DNA from: Algibacter_G agarivorans
GTDB lineage: Bacteria > Bacteroidota > Bacteroidia > Flavobacteriales > Flavobacteriaceae
Length of the DNA stretch: 64,000 bases
Direction: 5' to 3'
Assembly (NCBI RefSeq): GCF_039543245.1
Contig: NZ_BAABJJ010000037.1
Coordinates: 89,943 to 153,942, forward strand
The translations under genes were made by a program, and so were the position numbers. Positions 52,073 to 61,516 of the stretch are shown piece by piece. How positions within the stretch are numbered: position 1 is the first letter of the stretch; each line of letters starts with the position of its first letter. The notes beneath the pieces were generated by a model. It was not told the DNA's origin. It made no database searches and saw nothing but the letters and a program-made list of their open reading frames with translations.

Positions 52073-54592
52073 CTAAACCCATGCTTTAGGCATTTTCTGT
52101 TCACGCATAGGTACAAATACTAAGTTATCATCCGTGTCATCCGAATTCACAAAATGTTTAAAACGTTTCATCGTTTCTGGATTTTCAATGGCTTGCTTCC
52201 ACTCACACTCATATCTATTCACAAGTCCTTGCATCTCCACTTCAAGTTCTTCAGCAATACCCAAAGAATCTTCAATGACTACTTTTTTCAAGTAATCAAT
52301 ACCCCCTTCAAGCTTGTCCAACCAAGGCGCAGTTCTTACTAAAGGCCCAGCTGTTCTTATGTAATACATCAGGAATCTATCTAAGTATTTCACAACAGTT
52401 TCATCATCCAATTGTTCAGCAAGTAATACGGCATGCTTTGGTGTGGCTCCACCGTTTCCACAAACATATAAGTTCCATCCACCATCAACAGCAATCAATC
52501 CAAAATCTTTACCCCTAGCTTCAGCACATTCACGAATACATCCAGAAACACCCCCTTTTAATTTATGAGGCGAGCGTAATCCTCTGTATCTGTTTTCAAT
52601 ATCAATAGCAAAGGTTACACTCTCGTGCATACCGTAGCGACACCAGGTAGAGCCTACACAACTTTTTACAGTACGTAAAGATTTACCGTATGCATGACCA
52701 CTTTCAAAACCTGCATCAATCAACTCTTTCCAAATTAGTGGTAATTCATGAATCTGTGCGCCGAATAAATCAATACGTTGTCCACCCGTAATTTTAGTAT
52801 ATAAATCGTATTTCTTAGCGACTTTTCCAATTACAATTAACTGGTCTGGAGTAATTTCACCACCAGCCACTCTTGGTACCACTGAGTATGTTCCGTTACG
52901 TTGAATGTTGGCTAAAAATCTATCATTGGTATCTTGAATTACAGGTTGACGATTTGGTGTCTCCATAGTAATTGTAGCAAAAATAGACGCTAATAAAGGC
53001 TTACAAGTTTCACAACCATGACCTTCTCCAAATAAGTTAAGAGCTTCGTCGTAATCGGGCACTTTATTTATTTTTATTAAATCATAAAGTTCTTGTCTAC
53101 TAAAATCAAAGTGTTCACAAATGGTTTCTTTAACTTCTTTTCCAAGAGATTTTAGAGTTTCATTAACCAAATCGGCCACCATTGGTTTACAACCACCACA
53201 ACCCGAAGTGGCTTTGGTTTTTGTAACCACATCAGCAAAATTCGCGCAATCACCTTCAGTAATCGAACAACAAATATCGCCTTTAGTCACACTTTCACAA
53301 GAACAAACTTGCGCAGCATCTGGAATATCAAGAACACTTCCAAAAGATGAACCACCTTTTCCTCTACTTCCTAAAATCAACTCTTCAGCATCCTCAGGAA
53401 TGGGTAATCCGTTTAAATAAATTTGATGAAACATATTATAATCGGAAGCATCACCTACTAAAATCCCCCCTAATAAACTTTTACCATCATGACTTATATT
53501 AACACGTTTGTATAAATTTTTAGTTTTGTTTTCATAAATAATGGAATAGCCTTTTTCTACAGGCATAAATGGCTCTCCATAACTTGCAACATCCACTCCA
53601 ATTAACTTTAATTTGGTGGACATATCAATATCTTCATCCATCACAACTTTTCTATTCCCTAAAATTTGGTTAACCGCTACATCGGCCATATCATAGCCTG
53701 GTGCAACCAAACCATAAATCATTTGGTTATAAAGCGCCACCTCTCCAATGGCATAAATTTCGGGATCGGAGGTTTGCATTCTATTGTTAACAACTATACC
53801 ACCTCGTGTTCCCATTTCTAGGTTACAGGTCTTAGCCAATTCATCTCTAGGTCTAATACCTGCTGAAACAACCAGCATTTCAACATCTATCTTATCGTAT
53901 TCTCCAAACTCCATTCCTGCTATAGCATCATCACCTAAAATCTTATTTGTTGCTTTAGACAAATGCACATGAATACCAATAGATTCTATTTTTTCTTGTA
54001 AAACTTTACTAGCTCTAGTATCGAGTTGCCTAGGCATCAATTTAGGAGCAAATTCAACAACATGAGGCTCTAAACCCATATCCATTACAGCCTTTGCAGC
54101 TTCTAAACCTAAAAGTCCACCACCAAGTACAGCAGCTTTTACTGTTTCTGTTCTATTTGTTTGAATTTTATCTGCATAAGCAAGCATATCTTCAAGATCT
54201 TCAATAGTCCTATAAACAAAAACTCCTTTTTTTTCTATACCCTTAATATTTGGTACAAAAGGAGAAGAACCTGTTGCCAAAACCAAATAATCGTATTTAT
54301 AATGTAAATCTTCAGTAGTTGTTATTTTTTTTGAAGCACGATGAATGTTAGTAATACGTTCATCCGAAATTAATTCAATACCATGTTCTTCATACCATCC
54401 TCTAGGTGCCATTTCCAAGGCTTTAGCATCTTGATTTTCGAAGAATCCACTTAAATGAACCCTATCATAAGCGGGTCTTGATTCTTCACCAAACACAGTG
54501 ATTTTAAAATTTTTGCTATCTTCTTGTTCTACAAATTTTTCACAAAACTTGTAACCAACCATGCCATTTCCAACAACAATAATATGTTTCAT
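52073..54592 (-). CDS. nirB: NADH-dependent nitrite reductase large subunit NirB
   Basis: The 839-residue siroheme enzyme reduces nitrite to ammonium in the cytoplasm. The N-terminal FAD/NAD oxidoreductase has VVGNGMVGYKF at 5-15 and VLGGGLLGLEA near 145. Two BFD-like 2Fe-2S segments follow (CSCES ... CGGCK; GCETC), then the ferredoxin-like half-domain. The siroheme/4Fe-4S cysteines are in SCVGSTWC and SGCIRECAEA. The start is fixed because the FAD motif begins at residue 5. The leader contains the TAAGTA palindrome. Length is typical. Confidence 0.96.
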   Translation of the reverse strand: MKHIIVVGNGMVGYKFCEKFVEQEDSKNFKITVFGEESRPAYDRVHLSGFFENQDAKALEMAPRGWYEEHGIELISDERITNIHRASKKITTTEDLHYKYDYLVLATGSSPFVPNIKGIEKKGVFVYRTIEDLEDMLAYADKIQTNRTETVKAAVLGGGLLGLEAAKAVMDMGLEPHVVEFAPKLMPRQLDTRASKVLQEKIESIGIHVHLSKATNKILGDDAIAGMEFGEYDKIDVEMLVVSAGIRPRDELAKTCNLEMGTRGGIVVNNRMQTSDPEIYAIGEVALYNQMIYGLVAPGYDMADVAVNQILGNRKVVMDEDIDMSTKLKLIGVDVASYGEPFMPVEKGYSIIYENKTKNLYKRVNISHDGKSLLGGILVGDASDYNMFHQIYLNGLPIPEDAEELILGSRGKGGSSFGSVLDIPDAAQVCSCESVTKGDICCSITEGDCANFADVVTKTKATSGCGGCKPMVADLVNETLKSLGKEVKETICEHFDFSRQELYDLIKINKVPDYDEALNLFGEGHGCETCKPLLASIFATITMETPNRQPVIQDTNDRFLANIQRNGTYSVVPRVAGGEITPDQLIVIGKVAKKYDLYTKITGGQRIDLFGAQIHELPLIWKELIDAGFESGHAYGKSLRTVKSCVGSTWCRYGMHESVTFAIDIENRYRGLRSPHKLKGGVSGCIRECAEARGKDFGLIAVDGGWNLYVCGNGGATPKHAVLLAEQLDDETVVKYLDRFLMYYIRTAGPLVRTAPWLDKLEGGIDYLKKVVIEDSLGIAEELEVEMQGLVNRYECEWKQAIENPETMKRFKHFVNSDDTDDNLVFVPMREQKMPKAWV

Positions 54593-54615
54593 AATTACGT
54601 ATTTAAAAACAAAAC

Positions 54616-54631
54616 TAAGTATTTATACTTA
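54616..54631. promoter_or_regulatory. Palindromic operator TAAGTA-N4-TACTTA upstream of nirB
   Basis: TAAGTA, TTTA, TACTTA ends 23 bp before the nirB start and overlaps a candidate -7 box TAGTTTTG (minus strand, 54610-54617). TACGTA motifs lie at 54596-54601 and 54658-54663. The first 45 bp of this leader closely match the narK leader. A second partial copy (TAAGTA-TTAT-TAATTA) lies at 54635-54650. Confidence 0.73.
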
Positions 54632-54736
54632 TTTTAAGTATTATTAATTAAGAAATTTACGTAGAACTCTCATTATTGTCAATTTCTTAAATTGGAATAA
54701 GAATAATTGATTATTAGAAAATTAAAGGTTTAGATT

Positions 54737-55048
54737 TTATTGAAATCCTAAACGGTTCTCAATAGTAATTTCAATGCTTTTAGAAGCTGCTGTTTTAGCC
54801 GTATGTGTATAACTATCTAATATAGCAATACCACTAACAGGTAAAACTTACCAATTTATTGTTGCAACTGTACTTATATAATTGATGGGAGTTTTTGTGT
54901 TTGCCAATACATCTGGCATTCCTCAATATTCCACAACATAGCCTTTAGGCTGAAAAACCCCACAGCCAAACCTATATTTTCTAAATCATTCAGAACAAAG
55001 AATTCCAATTCCGAGTGCAATAATATATTTATAATAGTCTTGCTTCAT
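54737..55048 (-). pseudogene. Possible small gene remnant with three in-frame stops
   Basis: On the minus strand an ATG at 55048 opens a 104-codon frame that reaches a final TAA with three internal stops (codons 21, 42 and 67; TGA, TGA, TAA) and no frameshift. The start (MKQDYYKYIIALGIGIL) looks like a short membrane anchor. Three stops in 104 codons is not rarer than chance in AT-rich DNA, so this may simply be non-coding. The rest of the 490-bp gap between nirB and the sirtuin gene shows nothing else. Confidence 0.25.
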
Positions 55049-55124
55049 ACTTTTTTGTTAATAGTTTACAAAATGCTTCAGACAGCCTATAGATTAGCAA
55101 ACCAATTATAATTATATTTATACA

Positions 55125-55802
55125 ATGAAACATGTAGTTGTACTAACAGGAGCTGGCATGAGTGCCGAAAGTGGCATAAAAACCTTTAGAGATGCCGATG
55201 GATTATGGGAAGGCCATGATGTTATGAAAGTTGCCACACCCCAAGGTTTTGCTGCAAATCCAGAATTGGTTTTAGACTTTTATAATCAACGTAGAAGACA
55301 GCTTTTTGACGTTGAACCAAATGAAGCACACTATGATTTAGCTGAACTTGAATCCACTTTTAAGGTGACTATCATTACCCAAAATATTGATGATTTGCAT
55401 GAACGTGCAGGAAGTAAAAACGTGATTCATCTACATGGCGAATTACTTAAAGCAAGAAGCACTTTTGATGCAAACGATATACAGGAGTGGAAAACCGATT
55501 TGGTTTCAGGTGATTTATGTAAAAAAGGCCACCAACTGAGACCCCATATTGTTTGGTTTGGTGAAGATGTCCCTATGATTGCAAAAGCCATTGATATTTG
55601 TGAAACTGCTGATATTTTAATAGTTATTGGTTCCTCAATGCAAGTATATCCTGCTGCGGGTTTAATGCATTATGTGCCAGAAAACACGCTCACTTATTTT
55701 ATAGATCCAAAGCCTAATATTGAGAGTAAAGAGAGCTTGACTGTTATTGCTGAAACTGCTACAATTGGGATAAAAAAGGCGATTACGCTTTTTAAAATTT
55801 GA
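55125..55802 (+). CDS. cobB: NAD-dependent protein deacylase (class III sirtuin)
   Basis: The 225-residue sirtuin removes acyl groups from lysine using NAD. GAGMSAESGIKTFRD is at about 8-22, the catalytic histidine is in VIHLHGEL, and GSSMQVYPAAG lies near 178. A Tyr-x-x-Arg pair (FYNQRR near 63) is the SIRT5/CobB signature for succinyl and malonyl groups. Only one cysteine remains in the zinc-ribbon region, so the Zn site is probably lost. It stands alone. Confidence 0.93.
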   Translation: MKHVVVLTGAGMSAESGIKTFRDADGLWEGHDVMKVATPQGFAANPELVLDFYNQRRRQLFDVEPNEAHYDLAELESTFKVTIITQNIDDLHERAGSKNVIHLHGELLKARSTFDANDIQEWKTDLVSGDLCKKGHQLRPHIVWFGEDVPMIAKAIDICETADILIVIGSSMQVYPAAGLMHYVPENTLTYFIDPKPNIESKESLTVIAETATIGIKKAITLFKI

Positions 55803-55936
55803 AAGTGATTTTAGTAAGATTCACTTAACGTATTGTGTATGCTTAGATAGGTGGGGCAAGTAACTAATTTAATGAATCGCAGGATCTCCCCTAAACAGCC
55901 TAGGACTAGTAGTAAATCATATCTTTCATAAGTTTG

Positions 55937-56857
55937 TTATTCTTTTTCATTTTTCACATTGAATGTAAAAACATCTGGCCTTGAATAATGCCCTACAACA
56001 TCAAACATTCGTTTAGCTTTTATAATTTGATTAAGATCAATATCTGCGTATAATATACCTTCTTCTGCCTCAAGCGGGCCTGCTAAAAACTGCCCATTTG
56101 GAGCAATTATAGAACTATTCCCCACATTAATCCATTCTCTTCCTTCAGGGTAAAGTTTTTTAAACTCATATTCATCAGGAATGTCATCCATTTTTAAAGC
56201 CATACAAGTGCTTATAACAAATAAGCCACCTTCTCTTGCAATATGCTGCATAGATTGTATCCAGTTTGGGCTTTTGTCCCAAGTTGGAGAAGCTAATATT
56301 TGAGTTCCAAATTCGTAAATAGCATTTCTTGCTAATGGCATGAGGGTTTCCCAACAAATCAATCCAGCAATTTTCCCTACCGATGTATCATAAGAACGTA
56401 AAGTATCACCTGCTCCTTGAGACCATACAAGACGTTCTCCGCCTGTTGGTATTAGCTTTCTATGTTTACCTAGAATTATACCGTTATCATCTATAAAAAG
56501 CAAGCTATTAAACAAACTTGCGTTACTGGTTTCAGTATTACGTTCATGCATACCAATAACAACATTAATACCAGCTGTTTTGGCGGCTTTACATAATTTC
56601 TCCGTAGCATGATCAGGTACAGAAACAGCATTTTCAACAAGTTTTAAGTAAAGCTCATTTAAATCAGCACCTTTACTATTTGGAATAAGCCATACCCAAT
56701 CTGGATAACCGGAAATAAAAGCCTCTGGAAAAACGATTAGGTTAGCACCATTTTCCGCTGCCTCTAAAATTGCTTTACAGGCCTTCTCAACCGTTTTTTC
56801 TTTGTTTAAAAAAATGGGCGAAAGTTGTGCTGCTGCTACTTTTATATTTTTAGTCAT
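55937..56857 (-). CDS. Nitrilase family carbon-nitrogen hydrolase
   Basis: The 306-residue protein has the full Glu-Lys-Cys triad: E45 in FPEAFISGYPDW, K134 in GKHRKLIPT and C168 in GLICWETLMPLAR. The FPEAF-GYP segment and the ICWE active-site context are those of true nitrilases (nitrile to acid plus ammonia). The cognate nitrile is unknown. It stands apart from the nitrate cluster but would also supply ammonium. Confidence 0.92.
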   Translation of the reverse strand: MTKNIKVAAAQLSPIFLNKEKTVEKACKAILEAAENGANLIVFPEAFISGYPDWVWLIPNSKGADLNELYLKLVENAVSVPDHATEKLCKAAKTAGINVVIGMHERNTETSNASLFNSLLFIDDNGIILGKHRKLIPTGGERLVWSQGAGDTLRSYDTSVGKIAGLICWETLMPLARNAIYEFGTQILASPTWDKSPNWIQSMQHIAREGGLFVISTCMALKMDDIPDEYEFKKLYPEGREWINVGNSSIIAPNGQFLAGPLEAEEGILYADIDLNQIIKAKRMFDVVGHYSRPDVFTFNVKNEKE

Positions 56858-57029
56858 CGTATTGGTTTTTAATTACCTATAAATCAAAGATAAAGTTATG
56901 TTTCAATACTTAAACAATCTCGATAGCCATTTGGACATCACAGCCAAACTTTATTGATTGTTAAGCAAAGTTGGTTAATTTTTCTAAAAAAACCAAGTGC
57001 TTATTTTTTTATTAAATGATGATAGCCAT

Positions 57030-58268
57030 CTAATTTTTATTTTTCTCTTCAATCCATTTACTCATAAATTTCGTGCTTTTCATGCTATGATGTTGAAGCA
57101 TTTGACCAATAAAATTGTTGATTCTGTGCGTATTAAGTTGTTGTTTTATTTCTTCAATATTTAAAATCAGTTTTTCTTGAAACTGGGATTTATCAAACCG
57201 ATGATTGATAATTTTAAATCCATTTTGTTGTTTTTCTTTCCAAAGGCTTTCATTGTTATATAATTGAACCGCTTTATTGGCGAATAATTCTGGATTATCT
57301 TCAATAAACCCATTAGACACTAGATTTCCAAACATCCCTTCTGCTCCAATAGTTGTTGTTACGCAAGGCGTTCCGTTTTGCATAGCATCAACTAACTTCC
57401 CTTTTAAACCTGCTCCAAATTGAATGGGCGCTAAACACACTTTACTCTGTTGCATAGCTTGGTTTACATCTTCAGCAAAACCTTTAATTAAAAAACCTTG
57501 TTTTTCGTTATGAAGTTGATTTACTTTTTGCGATGCATAAGCACCGTAAATATGTAGTTCTACTTTAGGCAGTTGTTTTCTAATCCATGGCCAAATGATG
57601 TCTTTTAAATACAAAACGGCGTTATAATTAGGGGCATGCAAAAAATTACCAATGCTTACAAAATGTTGGCGGTCTTCAAATTTCAGCATACATTTCATGG
57701 CTTCGTTTGAAACGTCTTCTAACATGAAAGGTAAATAAAGTAATAAAGATTCATCAACTTTAAAATCATTCTTAAGAATTTTAATTTCGGCTTCAGAAAT
57801 AATCAAACTTAAGTCACTTCTATAAATACTTGCTATTTCTCGCTTTGCGGTATCGTTGAACAAATACGATGTATCAAATGGTTTGTCATCCTTAAAAGCG
57901 TTTTGCCTGCCTTTACGTAAACCATGTAAATCCTCAGTATCTAAAAGTCGCAAAGCATTCGGACACTGCTCTAAAACACGCCATCCAAATTGTTCTTCCA
58001 TCATAAAACGGTCAAACAAAACCACATCGGGATTTAAGTTCTTTACAAAAACATCAAAACTAGAGTTATTTAATTCTATAGCCGTTTGTAAAACTCCAAT
58101 GCTTTCCAGATCAAAAGCATTATCGCTTTTAGCACACGGACTTGCAAAGGTTATCTGATAATTTTCAGATTGAAAAACTTCAATAAGTTGCATCATCCTA
58201 CTACCAGCAGCAGAACTTTTTGGCTCTGGCCATACAAAGCCAATGATTAGTAATTTTTTTGACGCCAC
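57030..58268 (-). CDS. Glycosyltransferase family 4-like protein
   Basis: A 412-residue GT-B fold glycosyltransferase. The N-terminal domain begins KKLLIIGFVWPEPKSSAAG, and the C-terminal donor-binding domain has GAGLKGKLVDAMQNGTPCVTT near 265-285. The start is GTG at 58268, since no ATG lies nearby in frame. The C-terminal 60 residues are charged and helical. Donor and acceptor are unknown. Not linked to other polysaccharide genes here. Confidence 0.85.
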   Translation of the reverse strand: MASKKLLIIGFVWPEPKSSAAGSRMMQLIEVFQSENYQITFASPCAKSDNAFDLESIGVLQTAIELNNSSFDVFVKNLNPDVVLFDRFMMEEQFGWRVLEQCPNALRLLDTEDLHGLRKGRQNAFKDDKPFDTSYLFNDTAKREIASIYRSDLSLIISEAEIKILKNDFKVDESLLLYLPFMLEDVSNEAMKCMLKFEDRQHFVSIGNFLHAPNYNAVLYLKDIIWPWIRKQLPKVELHIYGAYASQKVNQLHNEKQGFLIKGFAEDVNQAMQQSKVCLAPIQFGAGLKGKLVDAMQNGTPCVTTTIGAEGMFGNLVSNGFIEDNPELFANKAVQLYNNESLWKEKQQNGFKIINHRFDKSQFQEKLILNIEEIKQQLNTHRINNFIGQMLQHHSMKSTKFMSKWIEEKNKN

Positions 58269-58607
58269 GTATTCACGAATTTTTATTAATTTCTTCTATT
58301 TAGCCGAATTGAATATAATGAACTCATTTAAACTTTTTCTATTTGATAAACATATTAATTATACGTTAGCATAAAACGGTCCAAGAACCCACACCTTAAT
58401 CCCCTACAAGGAGTGGAAACCCATACGCTACCGTTTCCAGAAAACATGTTTATTCATAAAAATTTTCTAAATTCCAAAATCTAAAAAATAAATTCCAAAA
58501 CCTAAACATTACAGATTGGAAATTGGAGTTTTTGACAAGGTGATTTTCTGGGTTATTTTCCCGCCTTACTTTCACTTCCCCTTCGGGGAAGGATAGGATG
58601 GGACCCT
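58269..58607. other. Intergenic region without genes
   Basis: The 339-bp gap has no supported ORF. A short hairpin (CTTCCCC/GGGGAAG, 58575-58591) lies just after the haem-binding gene but has no T-run. The remaining sequence is low complexity. Confidence 0.5.
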
Positions 58608-59081
58608 TCATTCTGGTTTTGGTTCCAAACTATACTTTAGCCGCACCGATTTAGCCCAATCCAAAACAGATTTTATTTGATTATCTGTAAGTTTTGCTTC
58701 GGGATGTGTCCATGTATAAGACTTTAAAGGCATCTCTTTATCTTCAACCATTTCGATGAGTTCTTCAAATTTATGGTCTTTTCGTTTTGTCGAATTGCCT
58801 TCCCAATTGGACATATCAAAATGTTTTTTTCCATCTTTTAGATGCGCTGCCAACCAATAATTTACTGGTGTAATATTATTATACCATGGATATCTTGTAA
58901 CATTACTATGGCAATCGTAACAAGTTTCCTTTAAAATAAGTTTTACATCTTCTGGCGGTTTGGTTTCTACTAAAAAATATTCGATAGAACTTAAATGACC
59001 TTCATTTTTTTCAGGACCAAAAAATTGAGCGATTAAAAACATGATTAACAATAGAATGAGTACTTTTTTTGTAATATTCAT
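58608..59081 (-). CDS. Haem-binding domain protein (cytochrome c-like)
   Basis: The 157-residue protein has an N-terminal hydrophobic segment (about 6-19) and one CxxCH motif (CYDCHSN near 54-60). Conserved flanking sequence TRYPWYNNITPVNYWLAAHL and MSNW follows. These features define the haem-binding domain family of Bacteroidetes. A later motif of acidic and aromatic residues (EMPLKSYTWTHPEAKLT) probably supplies the second iron ligand. The protein should be membrane-anchored facing the periplasm. It diverges from the next gene. Confidence 0.9.
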   Translation of the reverse strand: MNITKKVLILLLIMFLIAQFFGPEKNEGHLSSIEYFLVETKPPEDVKLILKETCYDCHSNVTRYPWYNNITPVNYWLAAHLKDGKKHFDMSNWEGNSTKRKDHKFEELIEMVEDKEMPLKSYTWTHPEAKLTDNQIKSVLDWAKSVRLKYSLEPKPE

Positions 59082-59118
59082 TTTAATACATTTATGGTAT
59101 AAAAATAAGAAAATCGTT

Positions 59119-59691
59119 TTGACTACAACCGAACTATACCAAGAATTAAACTATGTAAATCACTCGCGTGAAAAACGTTTACATTATGCGCATTTAATAC
59201 AGGATAACCCAGATTTGGTTCCTAAATTATTGGATATTCTTTTTATGGTTGATGACAAAGTATCCCCTCGTGCCGCCTGGGTATTTGAATTTATGTGCAA
59301 CCATAATATTAATACTTTAATGCCCTACATAGATACCTTTACTGAAAACATGCATAAAGTTCATTTAGATTCAGCAGTACGCCCTGTAGCCAAAATTTGT
59401 GAGCTTCTGGCAAGAGCCTATGATACAAAAACAAATATTTACATAAAAAACACATTTAAAGAAACACATAAGGAACGCATCATTGAAACCTGTTTTGATT
59501 ATATGATTAATGATGAAAAAGTGGCTGCAAAAGCTTATAGCATGGTTACGCTTTTTTTATTAGGAAAAGATTATGGCTGGGTTCATCCAGAACTAGAACT
59601 TATATTAAAACGTGATTTCCAAATACAAAGTGCCGCTTTTAAAGCACGAGCAAGACATATTTTAAAAAAGATTAAACGAGTTAATAACTAA
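59119..59691 (+). CDS. HEAT-like repeat protein
   Basis: The helical 190-residue protein lies directly before purB. The frame begins at 59041, but that would overlap the divergent haem-binding gene. A TTG at 59119 gives an opening TTTELYQELNYVNHSREKR that looks like a natural start. Helical pairs such as VPKLLDILFMVDDKVSPRAAWVFEF resemble HEAT/ARM repeats used for protein binding. No catalytic motif is seen and no function is assigned. Confidence 0.7.
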   Translation: MTTTELYQELNYVNHSREKRLHYAHLIQDNPDLVPKLLDILFMVDDKVSPRAAWVFEFMCNHNINTLMPYIDTFTENMHKVHLDSAVRPVAKICELLARAYDTKTNIYIKNTFKETHKERIIETCFDYMINDEKVAAKAYSMVTLFLLGKDYGWVHPELELILKRDFQIQSAAFKARARHILKKIKRVNN

Positions 59692-59777
59692 CCACTAAAT
59701 CATAATAACTTCTCGTTTCTCGCTTCGCACTTCTAACTTTCTTTCCTATCTTTGGAACTTCAAAAAATCAACCTAAT

Positions 59778-61121
59778 ATGTCATTATCAGCATTAAATGC
59801 CATCTCTCCAATTGATGGACGATACAGAAGTAAAGTCAACGAATTAGCCCCTTATTTTTCTGAGGAAGCCTTAATAAAATATCGAGTTTTAGTTGAAATA
59901 GAATACTTTATTGCGCTTTGCGAAATTCCATTGCCACAACTTCAATCTATTGATACTTCGGTTTTTGATAGTTTAAGAGCTATTTATAACGATTTTTCTT
60001 CGGAAGATGCACTAGCCATTAAAAAAATTGAAAGCGTTACCAACCATGATGTTAAAGCGGTTGAGTACTTCATAAAAGAACAATTTGATGCTTTAGGCTT
60101 ATCTGAATATAAAGAGTTCATCCACTTTGGATTAACCTCTCAAGATATTAACAATACGGCTATTCCTTTAAGTATTAAGGAAGCCATGAACGCTGTTTAT
60201 GTTCCTGAATACTTTATCGTTTTAGATAAGCTAAAAAAGCTATCTAAAGATTGGGCAGCAATTTCCATGCTTGCCAGAACACACGGACAACCTGCATCGC
60301 CCACTCGACTTGGCAAAGAAATTGAGGTTTTTGTGGTGCGTTTAGAAGAACAATTTAATTTATTGAACGATATACCAAGTGCTGCTAAATTTGGTGGTGC
60401 AACTGGTAATTTCAATGCGCATCATGTAGCCTATCCAAACATTGACTGGAAAGCTTTTGGTGGTCAATTTGTACAAGAAAAATTAGGATTACAACATTCG
60501 TTTCCAACGACTCAAATTGAGCATTACGACCACATGGCGGCCTTGTTTGACACCTTAAAACGTATTAATACCATCATACTTGATTTAGATAGAGATATCT
60601 GGACTTATGTGTCAATGGATTATTTCAAGCAAAAAATTAAAGCTGGAGAAGTTGGTAGTTCTGCAATGCCACACAAAGTTAACCCTATAGATTTTGAAAA
60701 TTCTGAAGGGAACTTAGGTATAGCCAATGCTATTTTTGAGCACCTTTCTGCCAAACTTCCTGTATCAAGATTACAACGAGATTTGACAGATAGTACGGTT
60801 TTAAGGAATGTTGGCGTGCCATTTGGACATACACTTATTGGTTTTAAATCGACCGTGAAAGGTTTGGATAAATTATTGCTAAATGAAAGTAAATTTGCTG
60901 AAGATTTAGAAAATAATTGGGCGGTTGTTGCCGAGGCTATCCAAACGATCCTGCGTCGAGAAGCTTACCCTAACCCTTATGAAGCTTTAAAAGGTTTAAC
61001 GAGAACCAATGAAAAGATAAACCAAGACTCTATTTCTAATTTTATTGATACTTTAGACATATCTGATACAATAAAAGAAGAATTAAAACGTATTACACCT
61101 AGTAACTATACTGGAATATAA
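59778..61121 (+). CDS. purB: Adenylosuccinate lyase
   Basis: PurB catalyses two steps of purine synthesis (SAICAR to AICAR and adenylosuccinate to AMP). The 447-residue protein has the fumarase-superfamily signature GEVGSSAMPHKVNPIDFEN at about 292-310. The catalytic His regions TSQDINN and ARTHGQPASPT are also present. It is of the E. coli-type length. A short membrane gene follows 7 bp later. Confidence 0.97.
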   Translation: MSLSALNAISPIDGRYRSKVNELAPYFSEEALIKYRVLVEIEYFIALCEIPLPQLQSIDTSVFDSLRAIYNDFSSEDALAIKKIESVTNHDVKAVEYFIKEQFDALGLSEYKEFIHFGLTSQDINNTAIPLSIKEAMNAVYVPEYFIVLDKLKKLSKDWAAISMLARTHGQPASPTRLGKEIEVFVVRLEEQFNLLNDIPSAAKFGGATGNFNAHHVAYPNIDWKAFGGQFVQEKLGLQHSFPTTQIEHYDHMAALFDTLKRINTIILDLDRDIWTYVSMDYFKQKIKAGEVGSSAMPHKVNPIDFENSEGNLGIANAIFEHLSAKLPVSRLQRDLTDSTVLRNVGVPFGHTLIGFKSTVKGLDKLLLNESKFAEDLENNWAVVAEAIQTILRREAYPNPYEALKGLTRTNEKINQDSISNFIDTLDISDTIKEELKRITPSNYTGI

Positions 61122-61128
61122 AATTTTT

Positions 61129-61326
61129 ATGCTAACCGACAAACAAGCTTTAATACTTAGTGGTATTATGACCATTGGTTTTTTTATATTAGGAATACTA
61201 GATATTCTGGATAATTTTATAGTCTTAACGGTTCTTACCATTATGTTTTTAACCTTAATTATCAATCTGTTTTATTTGAATTACAAACCTGAAAAGGATG
61301 CTGTAAAACAAAAGGATACAAAATGA
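61129..61326 (+). CDS. Small membrane protein
   Basis: The 65-residue protein has two hydrophobic helices (about 9-28 and 30-50) and a charged C-terminus. It starts 7 bp after purB and ends at a strong terminator, so it is probably cotranscribed. Not recognised. Confidence 0.65.
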   Translation: MLTDKQALILSGIMTIGFFILGILDILDNFIVLTVLTIMFLTLIINLFYLNYKPEKDAVKQKDTK

Positions 61327-61355
61327 AAAAAGCTTCCAAAACGGAAGCTTTTTTC
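61325..61355 (+). terminator. Intrinsic terminator after purB and the small membrane gene
   Basis: GAAAAAAGCTTCC pairs perfectly with GGAAGCTTTTTTC around a 5-nt loop, with the T-run in the arm. It directly follows the stop codon. Confidence 0.92.
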
Positions 61356-61411
61356 ATTAACATAATTACTATAAATCACCTGAGTATATGACAAAAATTG
61401 GTGGTATATTA

Positions 61412-61487
61412 AATGTCAGTCTGAGCGCAGTCGAAGACATTGGAAACCTTAGTTTTTATAGCATTTCGACTGCGCTCAATGTGACAT
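61412..61487. repeat. Inverted repeat with GAGCGCAGTCGAA core
   Basis: AATGTCA ... TGAGCGCAGTCGAA and TTCGACTGCGCTCA ... TGACATT form an imperfect stem of about 24 bp between convergent genes. The core matches the inverted repeat at 35562-35627. Confidence 0.7.
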
Positions 61488-61516
61488 TTTTTTCTTTTGT
61501 CATGTACTAAAATAAA

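Noticed and set aside
58575..58591. CTTCCCC/GGGGAAG hairpin as a terminator of the haem-binding gene
   Set aside because: No T-run follows on the minus strand.
59041..59118. N-terminal extension of the HEAT-like protein
   Set aside because: It overlaps the start of the divergent haem-binding gene and encodes a hydrophobic run out of keeping with the soluble protein.
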